From Synanceia verrucosa (taxonomy: Eukaryota > Chordata > Actinopteri > Perciformes > Synanceiidae): DNA of 64,000 bases. The notes under the pieces were generated by a model. That model did not search any database, was not told where the DNA came from, and saw only the letters and a program-made list of their open reading frames with translations. The stretch is taken from positions 24,987,488-25,051,487 of the forward strand of contig CM056554.1 of the NCBI GenBank assembly GCA_029721515.1, given 5' to 3'. The translations under genes were made by a program, and so were the position numbers. This document shows, in pieces, positions 45,211 to 57,209 of this stretch; position 1 is the first letter of the stretch, and each line of letters opens with the position of its first letter.

Positions 45211-45480
45211 TATTATACCATCACCTCGCCACTGCACTTTATTCGCTTATTTGCTTATTTAACTTGTGCTTTTCTATAAGCCTTGTCCCACTTTGTATTT
45301 GTATTTTTATTCATATTTTTATTCATATTTTATCTCTTTTTTATTCCTAGTTTCTCTACTTAAGTATTTTGTGTTATTGCATTTCTTATTGTATTTGCAC
45401 CGGACTACTGTGACAACTTAATTTCCCTTCGGGGATAAATAAAGTTATCTATCTATCTATCTATCTATTACATCATCATC
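45211..45480 (+). mobile_element. LINE 3' end with (ATCT)n tail
   Basis: A T-rich untranslated stretch ends in AATTTCCCTTCGGGGATAAA, then TAAAGTTATCTATCTATCTA. This is a common fish LINE 3' end. The element family is uncertain, and no ORF remains. A (CATCAT)n run follows at about 45472-45490. Confidence 0.55.
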
Positions 45481-45490
45481 ATCATCATCA

Positions 45491-46368
45491 TTAGAGAATA
45501 CTCAAGGACGTAGGTTTAATTTCCACCTGAAGCAGGTCTGGTGGTTTTCTTCCAGGAAATGCTGAGAGTCAGACACTTTATTTCCTGCATTCTGGTGAAT
45601 GTTTCTGCACCAAAATGTCTTTATGGATGTTAAGGAAAACAATAAATGCGGTCCAAAATCAAAAATTTAAAGCTATAGTTGGCAGTCCTATTCAGAAGCA
45701 TGTTTTGTTCGACTGGGTGAAATGGTCCTTCCACCCTTGTGTTCAGAAAAAGGAAAGAAAAGAATCAGACCTCTGTGGCAGCCATAGGACTGTAAAAACT
45801 CGGACCCATAAACTGCCATTCGATCCCAATGGAAAAAAACAATCAGATGCCTTCATGTCTCCTCCTGACTACACACCCTTCTGCCTGGCATCACGTTTCA
45901 ACGTTGCAGGAAATAGCACACTCCTCTGTAGGAATAGAGGAGTCATAGAGGAGGTGCCATTTTCAAATTTTGCTAGCTCTCTTAGCAGATGGGCTGTATA
46001 GCTTTGAATGGAATATAATTTTGCATACATATGTGATGTAGCTTTTTGTGACAAGCATCCTGGAGTCTGGACACATACTGAGTTTCACCAAAGGTGTCTT
46101 ATTAGGGAGGAAAGCATGCAGGAGACAGAGCTGCTAGTTTTGTAATATTATAATATTATTACCTAAATCTTAAATCAAGGGCCCAGTCTCTGTCACAATT
46201 CATGCTAGAATTATAGCTTTTTTGTTTATCTTATTCTCTCACCAAATGAGTGTATTAGAGCATCTTTGTGATCAGAATTATTGTTGGGGATATTCAGTAC
46301 ATCTTGTGGATCAATTTCACATTTTATAGTCATTGTCAAAAAATAACCAGAAGTTGTAATAATAATTT
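45491..46368. other. Unassigned spacer with one 128-codon open frame
   Basis: The frame 45615-46001 starts at an ATG but shows no domain I recognise, no signal peptide and no repeat structure. It is treated as chance. Confidence 0.35.
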
Positions 46369-46420
46369 CAAAGTAAAGGTTTTTATTGTAATAAAAGGAG
46401 GACAGTCGTCAGATCTCTGT
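46369..46420 (+). repeat. Isolated unit of the 51-bp minisatellite
   Basis: TTTCAAAGTAAAGG, then ATTGTAATAAAAGGAGGACA and CAGATC follow the unit at 30319-30471. Confidence 0.65.
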
Positions 46421-47394
46421 TGTCTGCTCTTTCATATCTCAAAGCTGACAGGAAGTAGTGAACATCAGTCCAAACAGCCCTTCACAGTAAAAGTCTTCTC
46501 TCTTCTTTACTGTCTCATTGTTTATACTGTTTACTGTTTATATTTCCACCCTCTAAAGACGTCTTAACCAGCTCCTCCATCTTTGTTTCTTTCCTCGTCC
46601 ATGAGCTTGAGTTCTAAAGACAAAGTCATGATGAAAGATGATCAAACAGGAAAAGAGACATTTGGTTTGATTCTCTGTCCTCAAATAGTTGAACGGCATA
46701 AAGAAACACAAGTACAAACATAATTTTTGGTTAGTAACTGTAACCTGATTACTGAGTTAACAGTAACAAGCTACTTTTTTTTAACACGTTACCCCAAACC
46801 CTGATGAGGAGTTCTGACATGAGACAGCCACTGATGAATAAGTGAAAATGAGCATGGACTAAATTAGTCTCTGCAAGTCTGAGCAAGACTCAACATGAAC
46901 CCATGAGACATTTAGACTCAAATTCAGACTGTTGTCTGTCTTTGACACCAGGGACAAAGAACTCATGAATCATGAGCCTCATGGGTTTCTTCTCTCACTC
47001 CAGAGGACCAATAACAAGGCAGTGCCATGCAAGTAAACAAGTCCATTGGTCCACAGTATTTTGCACAGCTCACATCAGTCAGCTTAATAAAGATAATGTC
47101 CATACAACCTTCCCACTCAAATGGCTGTGAAACCAAGGATACAGCTGGAGAAAGATTAGTGCATTAGATATTATTGACTTGACTGACTTTATTGTTTCTT
47201 TAGGATTTAGTGCTTCGTCACAGTCTGAGTTATGTTCAAAGTAGGGCTGTCAGCATTAAATTAAAAGTGATTAGATTAAACTCAAAGCATAACACATTTA
47301 TTTTTTTAAATCGTGTCATTTTATCTCTTCATCGCTCCCTTATTAGCAGCTTCCTGCTTCCTGCTGCAGTCGTGGAGAAGAACAAAAACAATAC
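46421..47394. other. No gene recognised
   Basis: This is spacer without supported features. Confidence 0.4.
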
Positions 47395-47620
47395 CCTTCT
47401 GAATGGTTGGTTTTATTTTGAAAAACTCCCAGACGGCTCAGTGGAGACATCGAATGTAATATAAACCATGTGAAAAACAGAATTAAAATATCAGAGAAGT
47501 ACTTCTTGTTTGAGCTAGCAGCTATGAGCTAAGCTAACGCTAGTGCAGCTAATCAGAGGGATGCTAACAGCTAAGCAAGTCTCCACAGACCTTACTTGAA
47601 CTTTGTTATACACCTTATTA
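47395..47620 (+). repeat. Dispersed repeat family A, copy 6
   Basis: CCTTCTGAATGGTTGG, AAAACTCCCAGACGGCTCAG, GGAGACATCGAATGTAATAT and AGCAGCTATGAGCTAAGCTA are present, with GGATGCTAACAGCTAAGC. It ends with TCTCCACAGACCTTA. Confidence 0.75.
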
Positions 47621-48142
47621 TAACATGTACATTTTGTGCATTTTTTCTGACTGAGGCCAGAGAGCACAGGAGAGCAGGGGGTTGTACTCTGAAGCAACAG
47701 AGCCAGGCTGTATTAGTGTTAGCTGGTGGTGTATCCGCAGAGAATCATCCATAACGACCCTTCTTCCTCACTTTAATGCAATTGAAGGTGCATTTATACC
47801 ACACGGGGAAGAAAAGCAGTGTTGGCCAGTTCAATTTACGGTAGTCCTGCTCTGCTGCACATGAAATTATTTCTTCTGTGTTGACCTAATGTGGCCTAAT
47901 ATTCAGTGTTATATTCAGCTGGGAGCAGAAATGGTCAGTGCAGTGTTCATACGCAACTGAAGTTTACAGAGTGGAGAAACAAGCATGCCATTTAACCATT
48001 AAATGCGTGGGTGTTATTAACTTCTCTTTAACATCCCTATGAAACCATAAGCCATGTAGTAAAATCGCATTGCTTGTATAGCTTTCGGTACATATTATTG
48101 ACATTAATAAATATATTTTTGCCATTTCTGAAATTTACATGG
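47621..48142. other. No gene recognised
   Basis: This is spacer without supported features. Confidence 0.4.
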
Positions 48143-48300
48143 TGTAGTGGTTGGCACTGTTGCCTCACAGCAAGTAGGTACCGGGTTTGATTCCTGGCCC
48201 GGTCCAGGGTGTACCCTGCCTTTCACCCTAAGACAGCTGGGATAGGCTCCAGCCCCCCTTGACCCTATGTGAGGATAAGCAGTAGAAAATGGATGGATGG
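48143..48300 (+). mobile_element. tRNA-derived SINE, plus strand, internally deleted
   Basis: The head GTGTAGTGGTTGGCACTGTT and GGGTTTGATTCCTGGCCC (A and B boxes) is followed directly by the GGTGTACCCTGCCTTTCACC end and a GGATGGATGG tail. The central GGAGAACATGCAAAC block is deleted. Confidence 0.85.
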
Positions 48301-50950
48301 AAATTTACATGCACATATTATAGAGAATGTCATCTATATATTTCAGCATGGCCATTTTCTTTGATTTTGTGTCATCTGCTGTCTTCAGTTTTGTCTCACA
48401 CTGACATTTCCTATTTTATTTTGTCTTGTCTTTTGCTTCCTGTCTTTGTGATTCTTTTCCACCCTGTCGTCTGCATTTCTAAATTGGAAATTTGGACCTA
48501 AAAACCCTTCTCTGACTTTGATTTTCACGCTTCAATTCTTCTTTTAAATGATCCGAGTGACAAATGGCACAAAAACAATTCCTCATCATCAGTGGTATTG
48601 ACTACATCTTCATTCTCAGAGCTGCTTTCATGAAAACCCTCCAGAAAGCCTGATGCTTGTTTTATCAAACTGTTTATCCACAGAGGCAACAGCACCACCA
48701 CCTGGTCAAACAGGAAAACACCTTCACATAAAAAAGACAACACTCTGACCCCAAACTAACATTTTGAGGCAGATTACTGAGTAAAACAAACAGTCTGAGT
48801 GCTTCTGTGGATGACATGGATGAATTATCCAGGGTGTAGTGTCGTCCTGGTTCACTGAAGGTCCAGGCCTGGTCTGGTTTGAATCCAGATGGCTTGTTGC
48901 CTCCATCTAGTGTCACAATTTTACTAGTACAGGTAAAGGAAGGCCACAGCACTTTGATCATTAACAAAGGTCAATCCCATTTGATTTGATTTGTTCATGA
49001 AAGCATAGATACAATCTAAAATGTGACATAGAAAGGGGGAATAAACTGTGCACACTATGTAGATTATAACACAAACAGTTTGCAATACATGAATGGTTCT
49101 TGACATCCTCAAAGACTGCTCTGCAATGTACAAACAGTAGGTTACTCTTGCTTTTGAAGAAACTTTGATTTTAGATTCTGAGTATTTAACATCATCCCAT
49201 GAGCCAAAAGAACCACATGTATGGATTTAGACACACAAACCAGATGCTAAATCCATTAGCAAAGTATCACAGTTTTATTTCAAACATTCTGCATTTAAAT
49301 TAAAACTGCAGTGACATAATGTGTTCTTAGAAACTTAAAAAGCTGATGATATCATGATGATTATGATGCTCATCATGATCGTTTTGTGTCGTCTACACGG
49401 TTGTCCCGATTAAGCGATTATTGTTTACTGAAAGACCTTGCTCATGCTAATAATGTGTGAATTAGTTGATTCTAGGAAGGCAGGGAAATTCCTTCCCTCA
49501 ACCATGAAGTCTTTTTACTATGATATGTCCTGAAGTCATACGATTCCTTATACAAGTTTTAAAACAAAACTGCAAGAAACACATTTTGCAATGCAAAAAT
49601 GTAACCCCTGCAACAATTCAAGAAATTTATTTTTTTTTATTTTTTTTTTTGTAAATTAAAAGTAAAGTAAATCCATGGAAACAATAATCACATTGGATAT
49701 ATAAGGATATACTTTAAATTAAAGAGCTTGCACATACTGGAGGATTAACCATTAAAGCAAATTTGGGCAAAACAAACATTAAAGCAAACAAAACTGACTT
49801 GACTAGGTTTAGTCTTTCTATAGATTGTGTTTGTTCACCATTAATGCTGTTGTAAAAAGAAGTGCACCACACAGTGACAGATTTTTATCTCAGCACCTTA
49901 GGATATATACATCAGTGCTACTGTTTAAAATGTTTATTCTATATGAGTACCATTTCCAGACACATAAGGACTTACAACATATTTTGCAGTTGTTTAATAA
50001 TTATAGTATTTTGCCCTACATCACCCATTTGCAGACATAATAGATTATTTACAGCTCAAAACTGCACAATAACAATAACCGTTGGTACCAGGAAACTGAC
50101 TTTGTGGTGTATAGTGGTTAATAAAAATGTAAGCACCACTTACTGCTAATAGCATAACAAATGTATTATCTTCTAAAAAAAAAAACATTGCTTTGGGTTT
50201 CTACTAGAACTAGATAATAGATCAATATAATTATTTTATAAATGTGCAATATGTGTCATAATTCATTAAAATCTGCTACAGTATAAAGAGACATGTAAAG
50301 TCAGGCTACCAAACTGTGCCATGTCATGCATACCCAGACATAAAAAATAACTAAAGGTAATGTCTTTACTGCTATTTTAAAACATGTCATTCAATAATTT
50401 TGATTTTCATTTAAATGTTGTGGTATTTTTTTTCTCGAGCAGTTTAACAAATAGTCATTTCCATATCCAGAATCCAGTTACAGTCAATAGAACCATATCC
50501 AGCATCCTCCTTACTCTTCACTTGAACAGGGAATCCCCACTCTGTATGGAGCCTCTCCTATCCAGTTTCCCCTGGAGAGAGTTCATAATAATAAAAAATA
50601 ATTAGACATTTTATCTATAAAGTCAAAGACCTAACTTTACAAAAGCACAAATTAAAACAGACAGAATGAGAGGGGAGGTCAGTGCAGAGCTGACTGATGA
50701 TGGACAGAGGGTGGGGGCAGTGACAGAGTAGGCTCCCAAGCTCCGCTGCTTGATTCTGGGTGGAAGGGCAAGGATCAGAGGGTGTGGAATGGGGTGTGGT
50801 GGTGGATCGGGTCTGTGAGGTAAAAGAGGGTCTGGTGGTGGAGGGCTTTCTGGAAGAAGTTCTTGATGTCCTGAATTAATTAATTAATTCAAATTAAAAT
50901 GCATTAACAGAAATGCTCACAGAAATTCAGCTGAATTTTTATTTTCAAAA
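48301..50950. other. Long AT-rich spacer, no gene recognised
   Basis: TTAAAGAGCTTGCACATACT at 49719-49738 repeats the word at 12036-12055. A GC/GT-richer segment at about 50670-50870 (GGTGTGGTGGTGGATCGGGT) is unlike its surroundings and may be a repeat fragment. Open frames at 48674-48967 and 49862-50149 have no recognisable content. Confidence 0.45.
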
Positions 50951-51253
50951 TATAGCTGCATTTTTTGACTCATAAATAAAATTAGTAATAAATCATCTGG
51001 ATTGCATTTTCATTTTCTTTTTCAAGACTGCTCATTTTGTTACTTAATTAAAATGATAAAGAAAATGACATTTAAGATTTCATTTTCAAAAGATGGCCCA
51101 GCAAATAGGTACCAAAATTTAATTTGAAATGTCAAATTTGAAAATTAAAATGCATAAGGTCAGAGCTGCATTATTTGACTCAGAAATAAAATTAGTAATA
51201 AATCATCCAGACTGCATTTTCATTTTTTCTTCAACACTGCCCATTTTGTTACA
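50951..51253 (+). repeat. Tandem duplication, about 216-bp period
   Basis: Segments 50951-51040 and 51167-51253 share GCTGCATT, TTGACTC, AAATAAAATTAGTAATAAAT, GCATTTTCATTTT and CTGC-CATTTTGTTAC with few differences. Confidence 0.7.
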
Positions 51254-51531
51254 CAAGTAAAAAAACTGATTTTTCATTTTCATGCCCGCTCCCTGCAAAA
51301 AGTGGTCCAAAAATCAATTTGATTTGCAATCCCAAGTGGCACAGTAGAGTGACGTCAGCGGCCTCTGCTCTTCATCAGCGTTAGCCTGGCACCAGTGAAC
51401 TCTGCAACTAGAAGGACTGAATAAAATTGTTTGAAATCTGTCTCCACACATCGCCAACACGCCGGCTCACTTGGAAATGAGGCTCTATGTCCAAAATTCT
51501 AAACTATCACTTTAACTCCTCACTTAGTGAA

Positions 51532-51711
51532 CAGTAAAATGAAAAACGAGCATTGTCACTGTCGGTAATAAACGTCAGATAACTACTAGATAAACTTCAA
51601 TTCAACGACCTTTACAGACCTTTACCGTTATTAATTTTGTGCTTCTACATTCAGTTCATTTAATCAACAGAACAAAGTTAAAGTTGCACCATCATACTCT
51701 GTTATTCCATT
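51532..51711 (+). repeat. Left arm of a long inverted repeat
   Basis: CAGTAAAATGAAAAACGAGC, ATTGTCACTGTCGG, CAGACCTTTACCGTTATTAA and GCACCATCATACTCTGTTAT occur here and, inverted, at 54253-54492. The arm stops exactly where the Tc1 fragment begins. Confidence 0.75.
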
Positions 51712-51925
51712 AATTCCACAAATACGCTTCTGGAAGAATGGTCAAAAATTCCCATAAACACACTCCTAAACCTTGTGGACAGCCTTCCCAGAAGAGTTGA
51801 AGCTGTTATAGCTGCAAAGGGTGGACCGACGTCATATTGAACCCTATGGATTAGGAATGGGATGTCACTCAAGTTCATATGTGAGTCAAGGCAGGTGAGC
51901 GAATGCTTTTGGCAATATAGTGTAT
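51712..51925 (+). mobile_element. Tc1-family fragment: transposase C-terminus and terminus
   Basis: An open segment from about 51715 encodes STNTLLEEWSKIPINTLLNL, VDSLPRRVEA and VIAAKGGPTSY with its stop at 51838-51840. The Tc1-type terminus TTTTGGCAATATAGTGTA follows at the right. It is the same family as 15135-15366 but better preserved; the rest of the transposase is absent. Confidence 0.82.
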
Positions 51926-52313
51926 CTCTGAGCTGACTAGGCAATCAAGGTCAGAGGAGTCTGCCAGCGTTGGCCCTTCGATGAGACGAATGGCTGAGCG
52001 TCAGCAAGACAACAGGCCCTACTGTTTGTTCAGAGCTTACAATGTGCATGCCCTGACTGTAACGCTACTCAAGAGTAATGTAAGGAAAGATACTTGTACT
52101 TAAATGGGTGTAGTTCATAAGGCTGAGCACCATAGGGGAAGGTAGGAATATGTGGCGGACTCAAGACTGATCAAGACTCAAGACTGACTTGTACTCGATA
52201 AAGTTCATATTCCTCCTGATACCTGAATCTACAATAAATGTTACTTCTTTAATCAACTTCCTGGGTGCATCCATCGTCCAACCATTGACTGATCAATATT
52301 TTCTCCACATCAG
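51926..52313 (+). mobile_element. Second copy of the 94-616 LTR (5'-truncated)
   Basis: GTCAGAGGAGTCTGCCAG, GAGCGTCAGCAAGACAACAG, GGCTGAGCACCATAGGGGAA and ATAAATGTTACTTCTTTAAT are shared in order with 230-616. A short extra segment near 52161-52190 (repeated CAAGACTGA) is not in the first copy. Confidence 0.78.
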
Positions 52314-52462
52314 TCATAACACTGTTCAATATAACCGGCTATGCTCTTCCTCTTTCCCTACACCCTTTCCTGTTCCCTCCTGCATCATCCCCAGTCTTAC
52401 TGCCTCATGGTCTCTGACACGGTCCATTCCCACTTTGGATGTAACTGTTTCAAATTGTAAAT

Positions 52463-53260
52463 ATACTAAGAGGCATTAAAAACGCAACAAAGTCAATGTA
52501 AAATAAAATTGGATACAACTGTAAAAGAATGTTTTGTTTACTACCACTCGTGGCTATTGAAACTATGGAGCCACATTTTTCAGCTCAAACAATAAATTAA
52601 CGTGGCAGATGGTACCAATCCCTGTTTTTGCATGTGTGATTCGTTAGGACATTGTTTGAAAGCTTCCAATGAGTTCTTTTGGTGATTTGAGCTCAACTGG
52701 TCAAGGCTTTAAAAACCTGGAGGAAAAATGCAAGCTGTCACAGACGGTCACCATGCCACGCTTAGCAGCAAACATGAGGGAGCAGGCCATCGGTATGCTG
52801 AGATCCGGAATGACCGAAGCGAGGGTAGCCAGGCATTTTGGCGTCCACAGATGCACTATCTCACGCCTGCAGGCACGTTATGCACAGACATAACGTGCAG
52901 GTTATGGACTGGCCTCCTTATTCCCCGGATATGAATCCGATTGAACACCTTCGGGACAACCTGGATCGCCGTGTACGGCGTCGTATTCCACTGCCGGTGA
53001 CGGTTGCTGATCTCCGTACTGCACTCTTGGAAGAGTGGGAAGCGATTCCAGTGGCCGAAATCAACGTGCTCATCATGTCTATGCCACAACGATCACACAA
53101 GATACTGATATTTGTAATCCATGTCGATTCATTTTTCTATTGTTGCTTTTGTTCATTCATGTTCAGTATCATACCAAGTGAAGTCACCCAATAAATTATG
53201 AAAATTCACATTAATATCGAAAAAAAATACAATGTTGCATTTTTAATGCCTCTCAGTGTA
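52463..53260 (+). mobile_element. Internally deleted Tc1-like element
   Basis: The termini AAGAGGCATTAAAAACGCAA and, inverted from the right, GAGAGGCATTAAAAATGCAA match with two differences. The start of a transposase (52753-52891) joins directly to its C-terminal end, so the centre was lost. Confidence 0.83.
52753..53130 (+). pseudogene. Tc1-like transposase with central deletion
   Basis: MPRLAANMREQAIGMLRSGM starts the N-terminal helix-turn-helix (to RLQARYA, about 52880). The next recognisable block, in another frame, is MDWPPYSPDMNPIEHL with the catalytic E, followed by RRVRRRIPLP and MSMPQRS at the C-terminus. The linker, the second helix-turn-helix and both catalytic aspartates are missing. 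The element could move only with help from a related transposase. Confidence 0.82.
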
Positions 53261-54252
53261 GTTTAAAAAAATTCTACTGTACGGAAAAAATGTTTTTATA
53301 AAGCGCTTGCGTTTGTTGATGTTTTCTATGATGCATTTCTGATTTTCATTAAAGAATTGCAACATGTTCAGTATTGTAATCACAAAAGAACACATTGATG
53401 GAGTCTTACCAGAATTGCTAATTACAAGGCTATTTCTCTGTTAGCTTTAATCAACACAATAATTCATTGAAATTCTTCTAAAATGTTGCCAAGACAGGAT
53501 ATATATTGCATTGTGTTTTTCTTGTGCGTCCTTATGTCCTTTAAGGGTATTGAAAACAACTGTCTCGTTAGATTCAGTGAATTGAATTCAGTGAACACAT
53601 TGCAGTTTGTATACCTTGTAAAGTAGTACAGCAGTACGCATCTATATTACAGAGTCACATTTTCTCCTTGGTGAACATGTGCTTCCAGCTGTTTAAGAAT
53701 TATTTTTTAAAAAGATAAAGCCAAAGACACATTATTTACTCTAATAATAAGGCCATAGAATAATAAAGCCTGATAAAGCTAGTCTGTCCTTCAATCAGAA
53801 GAAGCTGGAATGTAAGTGGTTTTATGGTAACATCAACTTTACAGCCCACTTGAGAACGAAGGATGAGGAGGACATCAGGAACAGTGCTTCCTTTTAGGGA
53901 CTGGTGGAGGAAGACAGCTTTTCAAACCAGTAGATGTGGCTCTCTCAGCCCCACATCGGAGTCAACTGCTGGATAGAAAACAACATATAACAATGAAACA
54001 TGTCTGGCATTGTAGGCTATAGAGGTATCAGGCAAAAGAAACAGCACTCTTACTAGATGAGTTTTATACAGATGTCTGAAAATGTGTTATTTCCTCGTCT
54101 CAGTTAATAATTAAATACTCTTTTGTATCACATAGCTATAGAAGAGTCAATATTCACATCTGTGACATTGGTTGGGCGCATGATTACATGCTGTAGCACT
54201 GAATGACATTTCTGAAAGAGAGAATATTTTAAAATTTATGTAATAATCAATA
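53261..54252. other. No gene recognised
   Basis: This is AT-rich spacer between the Tc1 remnant and the right inverted arm. Confidence 0.4.
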
Positions 54253-54492
54253 AATGGAATAACAGAGTATGATGGTGCAATTTTAACTTTGTTAAATAAG
54301 CTCATGTCCATCTGCTGATTAAGTGAACTGGACGTAGCGGCACAAAATTAATGACGGTAAAGGTCTGTAATGATGGTTGAATTGAAGTCTATCTAATTAT
54401 CTATTTCTATTTTAGATGCATAGATGTAATCAGTTATCTAGTTATCTGACATTTATTAACGACAGTGACAATGCCCGTTTTTCATTTTACTG
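54253..54492 (-). repeat. Right arm of the long inverted repeat
   Basis: This is the reverse complement of 51532-51711, with about 60 bp extra that include a duplicated AGATAA/TCTAT region. Outside the arms the flanks differ. Confidence 0.75.
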
Positions 54493-54650
54493 TCAATGGC
54501 CGCGTTTCCCAAATTCAGTTAAGAGGCTCGTAGCGCTAAGAGTGTAGTAGGAACACTCTTAGGGCTCCCATGAAAGAAGAATGCGTTTCCCAGAGGGCAC
54601 GTAGCGCTAAGAGGCTCTTTCACTAAGAAGGAACTGTACGATCGAGCTGA
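54493..54650. mobile_element. MITE-like repeat fragment
   Basis: CGTAGCGCTAAGAG occurs twice (about 54530 and 54600), with GCGTTTCCCA also repeated and an internal inverted TAGGAACACTCTTAGGGCTC segment. The ends were not found. Confidence 0.45.
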
Positions 54651-54986
54651 CCCACTCGTAACAGTCTTCGTAGTGACCGACCACTCACACATCCAGCCGT
54701 GACAGTCTAATTAATATTACAATAAGCAGGGAGTTATTAAAATGTATACATATACATATTATTTATGTTTTGTGAAAGCTCTGTGGACTCAAAGCTATGG
54801 CAAAAGTGAAGCACTGAAAATCTGACAGAAGAAAAATAACAATAATGAAAAAATAAGTAGGCTAACGTTAGGAGGAATAACGAGTGTGAATAATCACGAC
54901 TATCACTTATCATAATTTGTACACATATTCCACATCTGCATGTCCATATGAGATAGTTTACCGCACCCAAAAATGCATCAGGGCGC

Positions 54987-55020
<34 letters not shown>

Positions 55021-55463
55021 TCGACCGTCCAAACCTGCCACATTTCACAGATATCAGGTACTAACGTCTGGAGGGCAGTCTGGTGTAATTTGTCCTTCAG
55101 CTGCAGTGCCTGGTGCGCTGCGTATTTACGCATGGATACGGCACCGACCTCAACAACCTGCCTGCATGTTTTATAGTCTATAGCTGAATTTTTCGCATAT
55201 TCTCAGTGTGGATTAATATACCGTAGATTTCACATCTGTTCGTGAACTGATCACATTAATATCATTAGCAGACAACGATCATGTGCTCAAGTGGATACAA
55301 TGCGGTCAGGATACAGTGCAGGTCCTGGAGTTCATTTGTCCTTTCATCCGGCAGGGCTGAAACACCGGCAGGGCTGAAACACAGTGCTTTTAGTGTGTGC
55401 ATATATATGTATATATATATTTATATATAGCAGTCCTAGGAACAGCGAAAACACTGCATAGAA

Positions 55464-55531
<68 letters not shown>

Positions 55532-56240
55532 AAATTAAATTAATTATATAAAATATAGTAAACAAATAAATAAAATTACATGATGTAAAATAATAAAATA
55601 AAATAAAATCACTGAGATTCCAAGGTAGTCAAAAGCCAAAAAAGATCAGCGGGATCAGAATAATCTTAGCATGTTACACATCTCATAATGTACAATTTAC
55701 AGGTTAATTACTGACATGTTTTATACTATTGAAGAGGAAGCTCATCTTAAATAAACATATTGAAAACTGGACTTTAATTGGATTCCTTGAAATTAAACAG
55801 TGTAAGCCGTTCTCAAGTCACTTCCACAGTTAAATGCGCTCACAACTAAAGCTTCAGAGAATATAGATCCCTTTTTCTGCTCATAAAGATGATGTCCATT
55901 GTACAATCTGTGTAAAGGAAACTGTCTGGAAAAGGGCACGCACTTTCAAAATCAAAATCAAACTATAAAAACACTTTTATTTCAGTGAGGAACCGATGCT
56001 ACTGTAGCATCTATGCTAGTCTCTTCAGGACTCTTGTTTTGAACTGTCGACCTGTTCCAGCTGTTTGATCTGTTCTCTACCCAGACCCCCCCCTAAACCA
56101 CCACTGATTGGCTACTGGCCTCTGGCCCTAAATGCTAACTGTAGGTAGCCTAGCTATGATGCCAACCTGACCTTCAGAGCTCCTGTGGTTGAGGACACAA
56201 AGAAAAAGAGAATTACCTATCACACAGTTTTATCATTTAA
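54651..56240. repeat. Spacer with (CA)n and long (TA)n microsatellites
   Basis: A CA run lies at about 54990-55018, a direct GGCAGGGCTGAAACAC repeat at 55351-55382, and a TA run at about 55467-55528. No gene is recognised. Confidence 0.75.
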
Positions 56241-56699
56241 TTAACTCATTGAGTGCCATTGATGTACAGTATATATATGTCAAAGTGGTTTTTCGGCAGC
56301 ACACACAAGAGGGCGCTCTCACACAGCCGGTGAGTAATATTGGGGCTTCTGGGATTTGTAGACAGAACATAAAGAGATGGTATACACCACAGAGATCAAA
56401 GCAGGAAGTGGAGATGATTGAGATTAGAGAGCAAAACAAACAGAATCTGGACAAAAAGTGGTGATTTTGGTGAAAGTGGCCTCTACTCTACCTCTGATAA
56501 AACAAGAATGGAACAAGATAAAAACAAAAGTTTTTTTCACAATGAAATAAAGAGTCTCTTCTTTCATTTGAGCTATCCGGTGTTTTCAGAGTCAAAGTAA
56601 AAAATATTCTGTGTATCATGAAAATGGGCAAAAATGCTGGAACAAGGTACTTATCGGTTTTATAAAATGGCTGGCACTCAAAGAGTTAATAATAAAAAT
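56241..56699 (+). mobile_element. TTAA-type MITE, complete copy (piggyBac-like ends)
   Basis: It starts TTAACTCATTGAGTGCCA and ends TGGCACTCAAAGAGTTAA, an inverted pair with one mismatch flanked by TTAA. The inner sequence carries no transposase. Two further copies are at 11622 and 43380. TTAA target use and size suggest a non-autonomous piggyBac relative. Confidence 0.75.
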
Positions 56700-57209
56700 A
56701 ACATTAGAACCAACATTGTGTTTCTCAGTGTTAAGTTTTACTCATTTTAAGCCCAACTATGATGTTCCTAAACCTACCTGAGTGTAGGTTAAACCTAAGC
56801 AAGTGTTTTTGTTTGTAACATCATAAGATACTGTAGATAAAATGAACAGACAGCAGCATACTAGGTAAAGAAACCACAGAATAAGAGATAAACAACAGCA
56901 GATTTTAACAGAACTTAGGCTGTGTCTACATCTACTAATATAATTCAATATGTGGTGAATGCAAAATTTCAACAACAGGAATACATCAAACTGTAAATCA
57001 ATAACTGTGCAATAACTGTGAGTCAACTGATTGAAATAACTGTAAATATGAATGATTTTTTTAAAAAAAATTGAATTATTTATGTCTTGATACTTTGACG
57101 ACTGTTGTTGTAAATTTGTTAAGCACCGAGTGGAGTAATACAATGGCCTTTGGATTTGATTTAAATTATCTGAAAAAATGTTAAATTTTAAAATTGTAAT
57201 TGATCACAA
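56700..57209. other. No gene recognised
   Basis: This is AT-rich spacer; the minus open frame at 56757-57143 is low-complexity and unsupported. Confidence 0.4.

Noticed and set aside
45615..46001. 128-codon open frame
   Set aside because: No recognisable domain, and no splice or promoter support.
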